A DNA stretch of 64,000 nt, taken from Lithobates sylvaticus. Lineage: Eukaryota > Chordata > Amphibia > Anura > Ranidae. The notes beneath the pieces are model-generated. The model did not search any database, was not told where the DNA came from, and saw only the letters and a program-made list of their open reading frames with translations. Shown here piece by piece: positions 44,275-54,716 of this stretch. Position 1 is the stretch's first letter. Each line of letters opens with the position of its first letter. A program made the position numbers and the translations under genes. Location of the stretch: positions 437,229,071-437,293,070 of the forward strand of contig CM053028.1 in assembly GCA_028564925.1 (NCBI GenBank), written 5' to 3'.

Positions 44275-46061
44275 GAATGGTATAAATAAAGGGCTAGACA
44301 ACCAAATGCTCTAAGGCTGTGTCTGCCAGATACTTATAGCAGCGCTGAGTGGTAGTTTTCCAACTTAATGTGAAAAATATTAAGAAATAGTGAAAAAAGT
44401 GCACATTTAAAAAAATTATATGCAAAGATTATTACCTAAATAATGAGAAATGAATATTCTTATGTGCACGTGAACAAAATAAATAAATAAAATATGAATC
44501 AATAAATAATGGATTTGCACTTCGTGTCTTCATAAAGCAAAAAGTCCACGTAATGAAAATGCTCCTCCAATGTGACGAATCAGCAATACGACAATGGTGA
44601 CAGTTCTAAAATCATGTGACAGTATAGTTCTGTGCTGATATTCCGTGAGTGATCCAAGCCTTCCACCATAGATATCACCGTGTGAGAGGGTCGTCCCCTT
44701 TTGGGGGTACACTCACCAAAAGTATGCTTTATATACGCCTGTAGTAACAAATCATATGGACCTTCTCCTCCAGCATCAGCCACAGAATTCACCAGCGCGT
44801 GAATATAACCAGAACCACAGCCTTTTTCTCCAGCATCAATCAATCAGTCATATCCCCATCAGCGCGGTCATTAAAGTCATGCATGAAAACAAACATGGGG
44901 CCACATAGCGTAATATTGCTAAAGATATTTATTGAAACAAATTTCCCCTTAGAACATAAAAATTCCCCCTAGTGGGTTATGCGTACCAACAATAATTAAT
45001 TCTGTAGCATTTGGATAAACGTACGAGCGATACTGTGCCTGCTCTATAGCGCCGGATGTGGAGCCTTTCTAATCCTCTGTGAGAGAGAGAGCGGCGTCCT
45101 TCCTGTCCAGACACGCTGGAGCGCACCGTGGACCGCAAACGTCTGACGTCACTTCCTGTTGACCTACGCTCTGACGCGTTTCGTCATTTCCGACTTCTTC
45201 TCGAGGGCGTACAGTAAGCATACTTTTGGTGAATGTACCCCCAAAAGGGGACGACCCTCTCACACGGTGATATCTATGGTGGAAGGCTTGGATCACTCAC
45301 GGAATATCAGCACAGAACTATACTGTCACATGATTTTAGAACTGTCACCATTGTCGTATTGCTGATTCGTCACATTGGAGGAGCATTTTCATTACGTGGA
45401 CTTTTTGCTTTATGAAGACACGAAGTGCAAATCCATTATTTATTGATTCATATTTTATTTATTTATTTTGTTCACGTGCACATAAGAATATTCATTTCTT
45501 ATTATTTATGTAATAATCTTTGCATATAATTTTTTTAAATGTGCACTTTTTTCACTATTTCTTAATATTTTTCACATTAAGTTGGAAAACTACCACTCAG
45601 CGCTGCTATAAGTATCTGGCAGACACAGCCTTAGAGCATTTGGTTGTCTAGCCCTTTATTTATACCATTCCATTTCTATCTTTATTTAAGCAGCTGCTAC
45701 AAAATGTATGTATAAGATTGCTATACTTTTACATTTTTTTCACTAAAACATTTTGGTATACCACAAAATCATTTTAGTAATCACGGTTCAGTACATTTAT
45801 ATACAATTTATACCTATTTATTTATTTATAAATTTTGTATACACGGATTTATACACAATATATATTTATTTATTTATTTATATATTTTATATCCACTTAC
45901 ACAATATATATTTATTTATTTATCTACATATTGTCTTATTATATCACTACTTTCGGATTTTTTTCACTCATTACCCCAAACATTGTAAGTACATACATCC
46001 TAGTAGCGCAGAGCGGTGTTGGGCATAGGAGGGCGGAAACCTCAAACACCCCTTTTTTTTA
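44275..46061. mobile_element. Fold-back element with 456-bp arms, 14-bp target duplication
   Basis: Left arm about 44274-44729 and right arm 45216-45671 are inverted copies of equal length, with only a few mismatches seen by eye (over 98% identical). The loop of 486 bp contains GACGCGTTTCGTC and a 3' portion (45672-46061) rich in TATTTATTTAT ends in a T-run. TAGTATGTCATTTG flanks the whole at 44261-44274 and 46062-46075. Non-coding: identical ORFs on opposite strands simply reflect the two arms. Confidence 0.8.
45820..45930. repeat. TATTTA-rich low-complexity tract
   Basis: Runs of TTTATTTATTTAT in at least three blocks within the fold-back element's right-hand part. Confidence 0.85.
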
Positions 46062-46169
46062 TAGTATGTCATTTGCTAAGCTATAGCTATAGTGATTTGT
46101 GCTGTTGTTACTTTATTTAGTTGTACTAACATACATAGTATTTGCTAAGCTATAGCTATAGTGATTTTT

Positions 46170-46715
46170 ATATATTTTTTGCCAATGCTTTGGCTAGTCT
46201 GATATGGCTTTCCATGGCAACACTATGCATTACTTTGACTTTCAGTAATGGGGGTACTTGATCTTTTCTGATGCATTTGTACTTATTGTTTTGGTGCGAT
46301 TTGTACTAAAATGTGTGAAAATCAAGAAAACTGATTTAACATGCTAAACCAATAAATTGGTTCAATCTTCCTGGGTCTGCTGTATGAAATTAGACAACTT
46401 CTACCTTCATGGCTCTGGTTTGCAGACTCTTTATTAAGTCTAAGAATGTTTAAAACGTTACATTAAATATAAATCTACTTTGTGTGCATCAAATGCCTTT
46501 GCAAACTCAGATATTACCTTGTAAAAGTGTCAGGGATCTCATCACTGTGCTGTATATTGCCTGTACAGGGAGCAGCGCTGTGGGAGGGGCCCAGCAGGCT
46601 GCCTGAAGAAAACTACAGGAGGGGGCAGAGGCAAGACCAGTTACCCTGCACAAGGAGAGAGAGCAGCAGTGACAGGTCTGTATTATAGGAAGCTCCTCAG
46701 CAAAGTTTCACACTG
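46170..46715. other. No recognised feature
   Basis: No exon or repeat recognised. At 46718-46740 TAAGCCCCTTTCACATGGAC looks like a broken Harbinger-like end. Confidence 0.35.
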
Positions 46716-46745
46716 AATTAAGCCCCTTTCACATGGACGTTCTGA

Positions 46746-47305
46746 TAAAACGATAATTCTCCCACTCTACAAGACTCTGGTTTGGCCGCACCTGGAGTAT
46801 GCTGTCAAGTTATGGGCACCAGTCCTCAGGAAGGATGTACTGGAAATGGAGCGAGTATAAAGAAGGACAACAAAGCTAATAAAGGGACTGGAGGATATTA
46901 GTTATGAGGAAAGGTTGCGAGCACTGAACTTATTCTCTCTGGAGAAGAGACGCTTGAGAGGGGATATGATTTCAATATACAAATACCGTACTGGTGACCC
47001 CACAATAGGGATAAAACTTTTTTGCGGAAGGGAGTTTAACAAGACGCGTGGCCACTCATTAATCTTAGAAGAAAAGAGGTTTAACCTTAAACTACATAGA
47101 GGGTTCTTTACTGTAAGAGCGGCAAGGATGTGGAATTCCTTCCACAGGCGGTGGTCTCAGCGGGGAGCATCAATAGTTTCAAAAAACTATTAGCACCTGA
47201 ACGAACACAACATACAGGAATATACAATGTAATACTGACATATAATTACACACACAGGTTGGACTTGATGGACTTGTTTTTTTTCAACCTCACCTACTAT
47301 GTAAT
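46746..47305 (+). mobile_element. LINE 3' half: reverse transcriptase C-terminus
   Basis: Encodes LYKTLVRPHLEYAVKLWAP, then [38 protein letters not shown] and GFFTVRAARMWNS, interrupted by a stop near 46857. The 3' end is GGTTGGACTTGATGGACTTG followed by TTTTTTCAACCT and CTATGTAAT. The RPHLEYAV motif and tail are those of jockey-group (CR1/L2/Rex1-like) LINEs; I do not fix the family. 5'-truncated. Confidence 0.75.
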
Positions 47306-47309
47306 TATC

Positions 47310-47975
47310 TGGTAGGAGTCTCCACTATCAGCGTGACTGACACACGAGGATCTGCATGCATCTTGGTGGTGGAACCTTTTGGATATAATTATCTTGCTGG
47401 ATTTACTTCCCTTTTTTTTATAAATCATGTGGACTTCCTCTCATGTGTACTTTATTTAATTTTTTTATCTTTTCACTTGATAACATAATTTTTTACCCAA
47501 TTACATTTTTTCATTGACATGTTACTTCACTTCGATTAGGCGACAATTCTATTTTTATTTACGTTTACTATGGTTATATGACATGTTTTGTCGCTGCTGT
47601 TTTTTATTTTTATGTGAGTATACAACACTTGTATATTACTTGTTGGTTAGTTTGCACATGATTGCATATACTTGTAATATATTCATTTGTGATCTACTCC
47701 TTGGTACACTAGTCTCCTGATGAAACAATCAAGTTACGAAACGTGTCAAGTCCGCTGAACCTCTTCCTGCATTTTTGTCCCTCTTTTCTTATATTGCAAT
47801 GTCCATATAGCTTTATGCTCTCTATTTATGTGATACATTGGTCCAGGCGGGAGAAGCTCATTTTCAGGAAAAAAATGTTTTATGTTTTTTACATAACCTT
47901 TTAGTGTTACGATGTGAAATATAATGTTGCGTTTTTAATATTTGTATATTTCTCATCTTTTTCTGGGGTTCTGAT
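47310..47975. other. AT-rich repeat-like sequence with GAAACGTGT motif
   Basis: TTTTATTT-rich sequence resembling the 3' portion of the fold-back at 44275. It contains GATGAAACAATCAAGTTACG followed by AAACGTGTC at 47717-47750. Confidence 0.4.
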
Positions 47976-47988
47976 TGGCACTGCAAAG

Positions 47989-48468
47989 TAGACATGTGCG
48001 ATTAGTTTCGTACGAATTCGTACAAATTTTTCGAAATTCGTACATTCGTACGAATCTGAATTACGAATTTTTACGAATACGAATTCTGTACGAAATATTT
48101 TGTTTACGAATTTCGGATACAAATTATCCGAATCCAAACTACCAAATAACTAATTTCAACTAATATGAAAGAAATTATAGCGATCATTAACGATTCGTAA
48201 CGGTTCGTACGTATTCGTAAACGAAATTTCGTATTTTGTACTTCCTCTGAGTGATTGGTGAACAATAGACTTGTGTTATGTAACGTTAATACGTTTTTGG
48301 ATAATTCGTTATTATTTGTTATTCAAATTAACGATTCGTAACGATTCGTACGATATTCGTATTTCGTATGAATCCGAATTAAATTTCGTACACGAATTAC
48401 GCATTTTTTTTTTATACGAAACGGAACAGAACAAAACGAAACAAATTTTTTGACAGCTCCCATGTCTA
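47989..48468. mobile_element. hAT-like MITE, CTGCAAAG duplication
   Basis: 480 bp beginning TAGACATGTGCG and ending CCCATGTCTA, flanked by identical 8-bp CTGCAAAG at 47981-47988 and 48469-48476. The 8-bp duplication with TAG...CTA ends is characteristic of hAT. The body is dense in TACGAATTCG / ATTCGTAACG motifs in both orientations. Confidence 0.85.
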
Positions 48469-48520
48469 CTGCAAAGTCCACAATTCTTTCTATTTTTGGT
48501 TTCACAATACTGATTATTAA

Positions 48521-48567
48521 TTATTATACAGGATTTATATAGTGCCAACAGTTTGCGCAGCGCTGAT
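48521..48567 (-). mobile_element. L2-like 3' tail
   Basis: TTATACAGGATTTATATAG and CCAACAGTTTGCGCAGCGCT; the inverse of the tail at 37618-37658. Confidence 0.55.
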
Positions 48568-48682
48568 CATTATTGATTGGCAATCACAGCCTAAGATACT
48601 CTCATTACATACATGTGACATTATTGATTATTTGATGGCTGGATTAAAGCAGGCTAAGCCAATCTCTCATTGTAAATGTACT

Positions 48683-48783
48683 AGATCCCCCTAGATCCCC
48701 CTAGATCCACCTAGATCCCCCTAGATCCCCCTAGATCCCCCTAGATCCCCCTAGATCCCCCTAGATCCACCTAGATCCCCCTA
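48683..48783. repeat. 10-bp tandem repeat
   Basis: About ten units of CTAGATCCCC, with two CTAGATCCAC variants. Confidence 0.95.
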
Positions 48784-48789
48784 ACCCTC

Positions 48790-49595
48790 TTTTTTTTCTC
48801 AGCTGTGTTTGAGCAATGGACACATCCTTGAATGTGAGAGGGTAACGTACTCTACACAATGAGAAGAATGCTGGTTCTCTGATCAAATATTTGCTGGATG
48901 TAACCATTAATCAGGGAACATTTCCCTTTTATATTCTACAGTCTACAGAATAATGACCTTTAAAAGTCACACACTCTCTTCTCTCCAAGTCGCCATCTAT
49001 GCCAGCTTACCATGACTTGACAGGTCCATAATTCAACATGACAACATCTCCGGATTCCACCCATTTCTCCTCTCCACACACACATATATTCAGATTCTAG
49101 TTAACAGCTTCTAATGAACCAGAATTCAGTTTCCTCTAGCTTGTAGTATATCCGAATGGCAGTGTAATAGCAGAAGATGTATGTATTTTTCCACTTCTTC
49201 TATATATGTTGGTAAAGCTGAAATGTAAGCTTCTTATATTTTACCAGCCTCCCTCTCATGAACATGCTAATGGCTTTTTTTAACCAGCACCTTTCCATTT
49301 TCATTGCATACCTTATTTTAGGACACAGTGATGTCATCACTGGGTCTCTGTTCTTCTCTATGCAATGTAAGCAGATCATGGTTGGTGGGCGGTGTCGGCA
49401 GGGTGTTGTACATAGCTTCCTGAAAACATCATAGCACACTGCCTCAGTACTCCTCTGAAGAGTCCTCAGCCCTGATGTAGTCAGTGGGAGTAATTATTAA
49501 AATGACTTTATGGGTAGATGTTAGTCTGGAGGAGTGGGTGTTCATAGGCTAGTAGTATTTGCATGCAGACCACCCTAGGTAACACCCATATGTAA
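48790..49595. other. No recognised feature
   Basis: No exon or repeat recognised. Confidence 0.4.
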
Positions 49596-49601
49596 TGTTA
49601 A

Positions 49602-50103
49602 AGTGGATGTAATCCCGATTCATGAAATTTGAGTTAGGCACATATATCTGCAGTGTTTCGTTATCTCTTTTCAAAGCCCTATGTCCCGTGGCTTTCTCCT
49701 TCTCCGTTCTTCTGCTATCAGCCTGATAACTTCTGACAAGTTCTCCGTCAACTGTGATAAAACCAGCCTGACTTTTGTGTCAGGGTGGGCGTTATAACTA
49801 GATTAGCAGAGAGCTGGTCTATTCACAGCGCAGCTCTGCATTGTTTCTTCCTTTTTCTGCCTATGTGGAGGGGGGGGGGGGTGTGTGCTTTTCCTCCAAT
49901 CAGCTGTCTCGCAGTGTATGGCAAGAATCCACACCCACAGGTGAATCAAGAAAAGACAATTCTAACACGTTGTGCACTTTCTATATAAAGCTGAAGACAG
50001 CAGATATACATGTAAAACTTATGTAGGGAGATTTGTTTCATCTCTGTGTATCATCTGAGGCTGTTCACTTCACTGGGTATATATGTGAGGGTTTACATCC
50101 ACT
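49602..50103 (+). mobile_element. TTAA-flanked MITE (AGTGGATGTAA)
   Basis: 502 bp, ends AGTGGATGTAATCCC and GGGTTTACATCCACT, with TTAA on the left and TTAG on the right. Carries CACTTCACTGGGTATATATG, also present next to 51787 and 53192. Includes a G-run at 49868-49880. Confidence 0.75.
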
Positions 50104-50169
50104 TTAGGCCTTTATGACTGAAAGAACTGGAATCAAACGAATGAAGGGGGTGGGCCTTGGACAGATTCA

Positions 50170-50214
50170 GTTTCAGAATACTTTATTAATCCCAAAGGGA
50201 AATTATTTGGCTAG
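50170..50214 (-). other. LINE-tail-like segment
   Basis: AGAATACTTTATTAATCCCA then AAGGGAAATTATTTGG resembles the terminal sequence of a fish and amphibian LINE family I cannot name with certainty. Confidence 0.3.
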
Positions 50215-50363
50215 GAAAGAAAGGGCTAGATGATAATGGACGTCCGCCAACCAAGAAATGAGATGGCCTCTGTCTGATTGGCTATGGCTTCTAATATAGG
50301 TGTGCAAACCAATCTTGTCTCTACTTGCTATAATTAAATGTGTTCCATGTGCAGTCCTAAGTA

Positions 50364-50845
50364 CAGTGGAACCTTGGATTACGAGCATAATCCGTTCCTG
50401 GAGAATGCTTGTAATCCAAAGCACTCGTATATCAAAGCGAATTTCCCCATATAAGGCAATGGAAACAAAGATAATCCATTCCGCATTGAGTTCTATTGCG
50501 TGCAATACCGCATGTGGCCAAAGGTGGGGGGGGGGGCGCCGGAGAGACTCGGAAATACTCAGAGACCGCTCGGCTGCACTCGGAAACCCTCGGAAAGGCT
50601 TGGAAACGGAGTATTTCTGAGTATTTCCGAGTGTTTCTGAGTATTTCCGAACGGCTCCAAACCGTTCCAAGTGTCACCGGCGCCTCCGCGCCTCTGGCCA
50701 AATGCGGTACTGCACACCGCAGAGGCTTGAATCCTGCTCGTTTTGCGGGACAACACTCGCAAACCGAGTCAGGATTTACAAAAACGAATTGCTCGTATTG
50801 CGAAACGCTCGTTAACCATGTTACTCGCAATCCGAGGTTCCACTG
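50364..50845. mobile_element. Mariner-type MITE (CAGTGGAACCTTGG)
   Basis: 482 bp from CAGTGGAACCTTGGATTACG to GCAATCCGAGGTTCCACTG; TA lies directly before it and, after one extra G, another TA follows. Inside, GAGTATTTCCGAGTGTTTC-type repeats and their complements lie on either side of the centre. A fragment occurs at 26140-26359. Confidence 0.75.
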
Positions 50846-50848
50846 GAT

Positions 50849-51539
50849 ACCTGTAATGAGATAAACATAGGGGGTTGCCTTTCCTTCTAAAACTGCTAGT
50901 TGCCTGGCTGTTATTCTGACCCAATGTCTTCAATACTGGCCAGATGATCATCATGGCAGTCAGGCAATTAGCATTTTTTTCATAAGGAGAGATCAACAAT
51001 CGCAACAGCGTATTTCTCTCATGACACATTTCTTGTAAAGGGACATGGTCTCTTTAAATCAATAAAAGACAATTCAGGTAAAGCACAGAAAAAAAATCAC
51101 GCACATTCTTTCCATAAAAATGATTATAATTCTTTTTATTGCCTAGCAATTTGCCTCTGGGCTTGTTAGACAAATTGACTACTCCAGGAAAAGCCGATTC
51201 CCAATTCCCTACCACAGCCCCCTTTCTTCTTCTAGGGGTGTCTAATCTCTGTCTTAGCTGATCCAGCTCCTCCATCCCTCCTTTAGTGTCTACTGGGACC
51301 ACTGACATCACATTCAAGCAGTCAAGCGCCTTGAGGCGATTCAGTTCGCAGTTGCAGCGCTATACAAATCATTCATTCATTCATTCATTCACATTCAACA
51401 TGGTGACACACAGCAGCAGTCTCAGGACTTTTGGATGTTTACACAAGGGAGGTAAATAACAGGCTTAAAATAGGCAAATGCACATATAATCTAATGGGAA
51501 GCTTATAGTTAAAGTGAATCGTCTGGTGAGATGGTCTCA
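50849..51539. other. Unassigned; retroelement-type tail with CATT microsatellite
   Basis: CAAGCGCCTTGAGGCGATTC and GCAGCGCTATACAAATCATT at 51325-51370 run into (CATT)n at 51368-51391, the form of a LINE or SINE 3' tail. Otherwise nothing recognised. Confidence 0.4.
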
Positions 51540-51543
51540 TTAA

Positions 51544-51761
51544 CCACTTACCTACTGGGCACTTTCGCCCCCTTCCTGCCCAGGCCAATTTTTAGCCTCC
51601 AGTGCTTGATCTGTGATCAGCTGTGTCCGAAGGACGCAGCGATCACAAAGTTTTCCCAATGCGCACAGGGAGGTGGGGTTCTATGAGGACATCAATAGAC
51701 GCCCTCCCAGAACTGGATGACCGTGCTGTAGCAGATCAGCTATAGTGTGGTTGGCAAGTGG
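51544..51761 (+). mobile_element. Short CCACTT-ended MITE, TTAA duplication
   Basis: 218 bp from CCACTTACCTACTGGGC to GGTTGGCAAGTGG with TTAA at 51540-51543 and 51762-51765. Looks like an internal deletion derivative of the 748-bp form at 21412-22159, lacking its minisatellite. Confidence 0.75.
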
Positions 51762-51794
51762 TTAAAGTGTTCGTAAACCCTCACATATACCCAG

Positions 51795-53191
51795 TAGAGC
51801 GGTGCATCTTCACTGGTCTCACAATTCAATTCAATTACAATTATCCTATCAACGAATTGATTCAATTCCGAGATGCATCACGATGCATCACAATTACTGC
51901 CCATGTTTTTTTATCAAAAACCCATCAGTGCAGCATATCAGTGCCCATCAGTGCAGCCTCATTAGTACCCATCAATGCAGCCTAGCAGTGCCCATCAATG
52001 CAGCCTTATCAGTGCCCATCAGTGCAGTCTTATCAGTGCTCATCAGTGCAGTCTTATCAGTGCCCATCAATGCAGCCTTATCAGTGCTCATCAGTGCAGT
52101 CTTATCAGTGCCCATCAATACAGCCTATCAGTGCCCATCAGTGTAGCCTCATCGTTGCCCATCAATGCAGCCTCACCTGTGCCAATCAATGCAGCCTCTC
52201 AGTGCCCATCAATGCATCCTCACCAGTACCCATCAATGCACCCTCACCAGTGCCCATCAAATGCAGCCTACCATTGCCCATCAATGCAGCCTACCAGTGC
52301 CCATCAATGTAGCCTCATCAATGCCCATCAAATGCAGCCTCATCAGTGCCCATCAATGTAGCCTCGTCTGTGCCCATCAAATGCAGCCTCACCAGTGCTC
52401 ATGAATGCAGCCTCACCAGTGCCCATCAATGTAGCCTCATCGGTGCCCATCAAATGCAGCCTCTTCAGTGCCCATCAATGTAGCCTCATCAGTGCTCATC
52501 AATGTAGCCTCATTAGTGCCCCTCGAATGAAGTCTCATCAGTGCCTATCAAAAGCAGCCTTATCAGTGCCCATCAATGCAGCCTCCCATATGCCCATCAA
52601 TGCAGCCTCACCAGTGCCCATCAATGCAGCCTCACCAGTGCTCATCAAATGCAGCCTACCAGCGCCCATTAAATGTAGCCTCACCAGTTCCCATCTAATG
52701 CAGCCTCATCAGTGCTCACCAATACACACTCATCAGTGCCCATCAATGCAGCCTTACCTGTCCCATCAAATGCAGCTTATTAGTGCACATCAAACGCAGC
52801 CTAATCAGTGCCCATCAAACGTAGCATAATCAGTGCCCATCAAATTCAGCCTCACCAGTTCCCGGATCACACAGAAATGGGATATCCCACTGTGACACAG
52901 AACTTGGATTTAAATTGCCCGGCGGCCGATGTCAACAAAGTCCTGCCTCCTGGACTGGCTCCTATGATACACGTCACACTGATTCAATTTCCAGGCATTG
53001 GATCAGTGTGCCATCTATCATAGGTGCCAGTCTACACATGGAGAGGAGGAGGGAGGGGGGACTCTTACAGGGATGCGCCCTGAGATGATGTCATTGATGC
53101 CATCGTGTTTCAGCCATTCTCTGCATTGATGCAGAATCATTTAAGGCTGAATTATGATGCATCGATTATACGATTATTTTCAACACCCCTA
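51795..53191. mobile_element. hAT-like element carrying a 24-bp minisatellite
   Basis: 1397 bp beginning TAGAGCGGTGCATC and ending TTTCAACACCCCTA, flanked by ATACCCAG at 51787-51794 and 53192-53199. The TAG..GGTG ends and 8-bp duplication indicate hAT. Near the left end are GATGCATCACGATGCATCAC and near the right GATGCATCGATTATACG. Two-thirds of its length is the repeat at 51930-52860. Confidence 0.85.
51930..52860. repeat. 24-bp minisatellite (about 39 units)
   Basis: Units of ATCAGTGCCCATCAATGCAG followed by CCTC/CCTT, diverging to the right with occasional single-base length changes. The 24-bp period yields SAHQCSLI repeats in translation; these are not evidence of a protein. Confidence 0.95.
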
Positions 53192-53667
53192 ATACCCAGT
53201 GAAGTGACTAGTCTCAGGTAATACACAGAAATAAAACAAAGCCACCTACATAAGCTGTAGCTGTTCATCTGCAGCTTCTCTACAGCCTTCTAAAACACAC
53301 AGATCAAAGGCTATTTCTCAGCTCCAGCATGCAGGGATCTAATGCCACACGCTGCACAGCATACAGCTCAGTGTAATCTGAGACCTAAGTGGAGGCAATG
53401 GACACCCCTCCTCTACACAGTCTCATGGGGAAACATAGAGAGCTGAGGCTGTCAATCACCTTCTGTATGCTGAAGAGGGCATGGGTCTGTCTCCAAAGAT
53501 TCTGTATTGTCCAGATAATCTGTCAGAAGTGACTCATGCAGACAACAGATGAATGGGAGGGGAGGCGAGGCAGAAATCATACTCAGTGCTTTGGATTGAG
53601 AAAAGTGCACACTATAGAGGGATATGCTCTGTTCATTTTTCATTTCAGAGGTTTACAACCACTTGAT

Positions 53668-54448
53668 GATATGATAGGTTAGTATTTACAAACTCCAGTC
53701 CAGTCTTTGATGATCCCGTACAGGTCAGGATCTTTGCATGGTGACTCAAACCTTACTTAATTACTGTGTGGAAAATTAAAGAAATATTTCACAGCACTTA
53801 GTGGACAGCAGTAAAATGATCACATCCTCATAAACATTCAATGGATTACAAATTAATCTATTTTTAAAAATACAATTATCCTTCGTTATTATATCAGAGC
53901 AGATGATCTGACAGCCTAAATATGTTTAGGTGTGACGACCAGTTGACGTATTTTACACATCCATTACAGATGCTCTCTTAGAGGTTCCCTATACATTTGT
54001 TACTAAAACCAGCCATACGTGGATCGAAATTCCTCTGGTTTAGCAGGGTTCGGGCAAATTTCGATCCATGTATGGGCAGGATGATTGTACCCAAGTTGAT
54101 CCATCCATTAACTTGGATACAACTAGCCTATCAGAGTTTTCTACATGCGATTAATGCCAAAGGCTATAGCCGCCAATAATAACTATTGTATCCTGCCCCC
54201 CCCCTCCCTGGCAGAATACAATAGCACTGAGGGAGGCATTCCCCAAGCAACAATGAATGTGTTGATTGGGAATCAAGCAAGAAAGAGAATCAAGTAATCT
54301 ATGGGCTGCTTAAGAGGAGGCTGCAAGGAAAACCCAACACACTGTTGGTGGGAATTAAATTTGCCAGAGAATCACCCAGGAACATACAGGAAAAAGGGAA
54401 TTAAACTACCTTAGCCTTTCTCATCATGATAGTATATATATTTTTGAG
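53668..54448. other. Unassigned; small MITE relic
   Basis: At 54009-54079 AGCCATACGTGGATCGAAATT and AATTTCGATCCATGTATGGG form a 70-bp palindromic unit, apparently a nearly empty MITE. The rest is unassigned. Confidence 0.45.
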
Positions 54449-54454
54449 GTTTAA

Positions 54455-54695
54455 CCACTTCCCTACCGCCCATAGTCATATGACGCCCACAAGGTGGATC
54501 TCCCATCCTGGGTGGGCGTCATATGACGTCCTACCATTCCCGGCCGCCTAGGGGGCGAGCGCGCGCGCCCGCGCTCCTGCGGCGTCGCTCAGTGCCCGGT
54601 GGCCGCGATGTCCGCCGGGGCAACCCGCGATTGCCCGTGAAAACAGCGGGACCGTGCGGGACCGTGGAGCTGTGTGTGTAAACATAAAATAAAGT
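54455..54695 (+). mobile_element. CCACTT-family MITE fragment
   Basis: TTAA then CCACTTCCCTACCGCCC. A hairpin around GTCATATGACGCCCAC and GTGGGCGTCATATGAC follows, then a GC-rich block (GAGCGCGCGCGCCC). Right end missing. Confidence 0.6.
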
Positions 54696-54716
54696 CAGTT
54701 CCAGTTTGCACCTGTT

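Larger units (their letters stand above)
44222..46168. repeat. Tandem ~76-bp duplication flanking the fold-back insertion
   Basis: CTGTTGTTACTTTATTTAG with GTACTAACATACATAGTA is found at 44227-44263 and 46103-46141, and TTTGCTAAGCTATAGCTATA at 46072-46091 and 46141-46160. The arrangement fits two tandem units, the first split by the insertion at 44275. Confidence 0.75.
51766..53663 (-). mobile_element. TTAA-flanked MITE split by a hAT-like element
   Basis: Left piece 51766-51794 (AGTGTTCGTAAACCCTCAC) and right piece 53200-53663 ending GAGGTTTACAACCACT. The flanks are TTAA and TTGA. Removing the inner element and one 8-bp copy restores ACCCAGTGAAGTGAC, as in 49602-50103 read on the other strand. 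Confidence 0.75.

Noticed and set aside
44580-45365. Identical peptides HTFGECTPKRGRPSHTVISM on opposite strands
   Set aside because: They lie in the two inverted arms of the fold-back element and have no further support as coding sequence.
48683-48783. CTAGATCCCC array as telomere-like repeat
   Set aside because: The 10-bp unit does not match the vertebrate TTAGGG repeat; it is an ordinary short tandem repeat.
51758-52829. Overlapping ORFs with SAHQCSLI repeats
   Set aside because: A 24-bp minisatellite inside a hAT-like element; several frames are open and the unit has single-base length changes.
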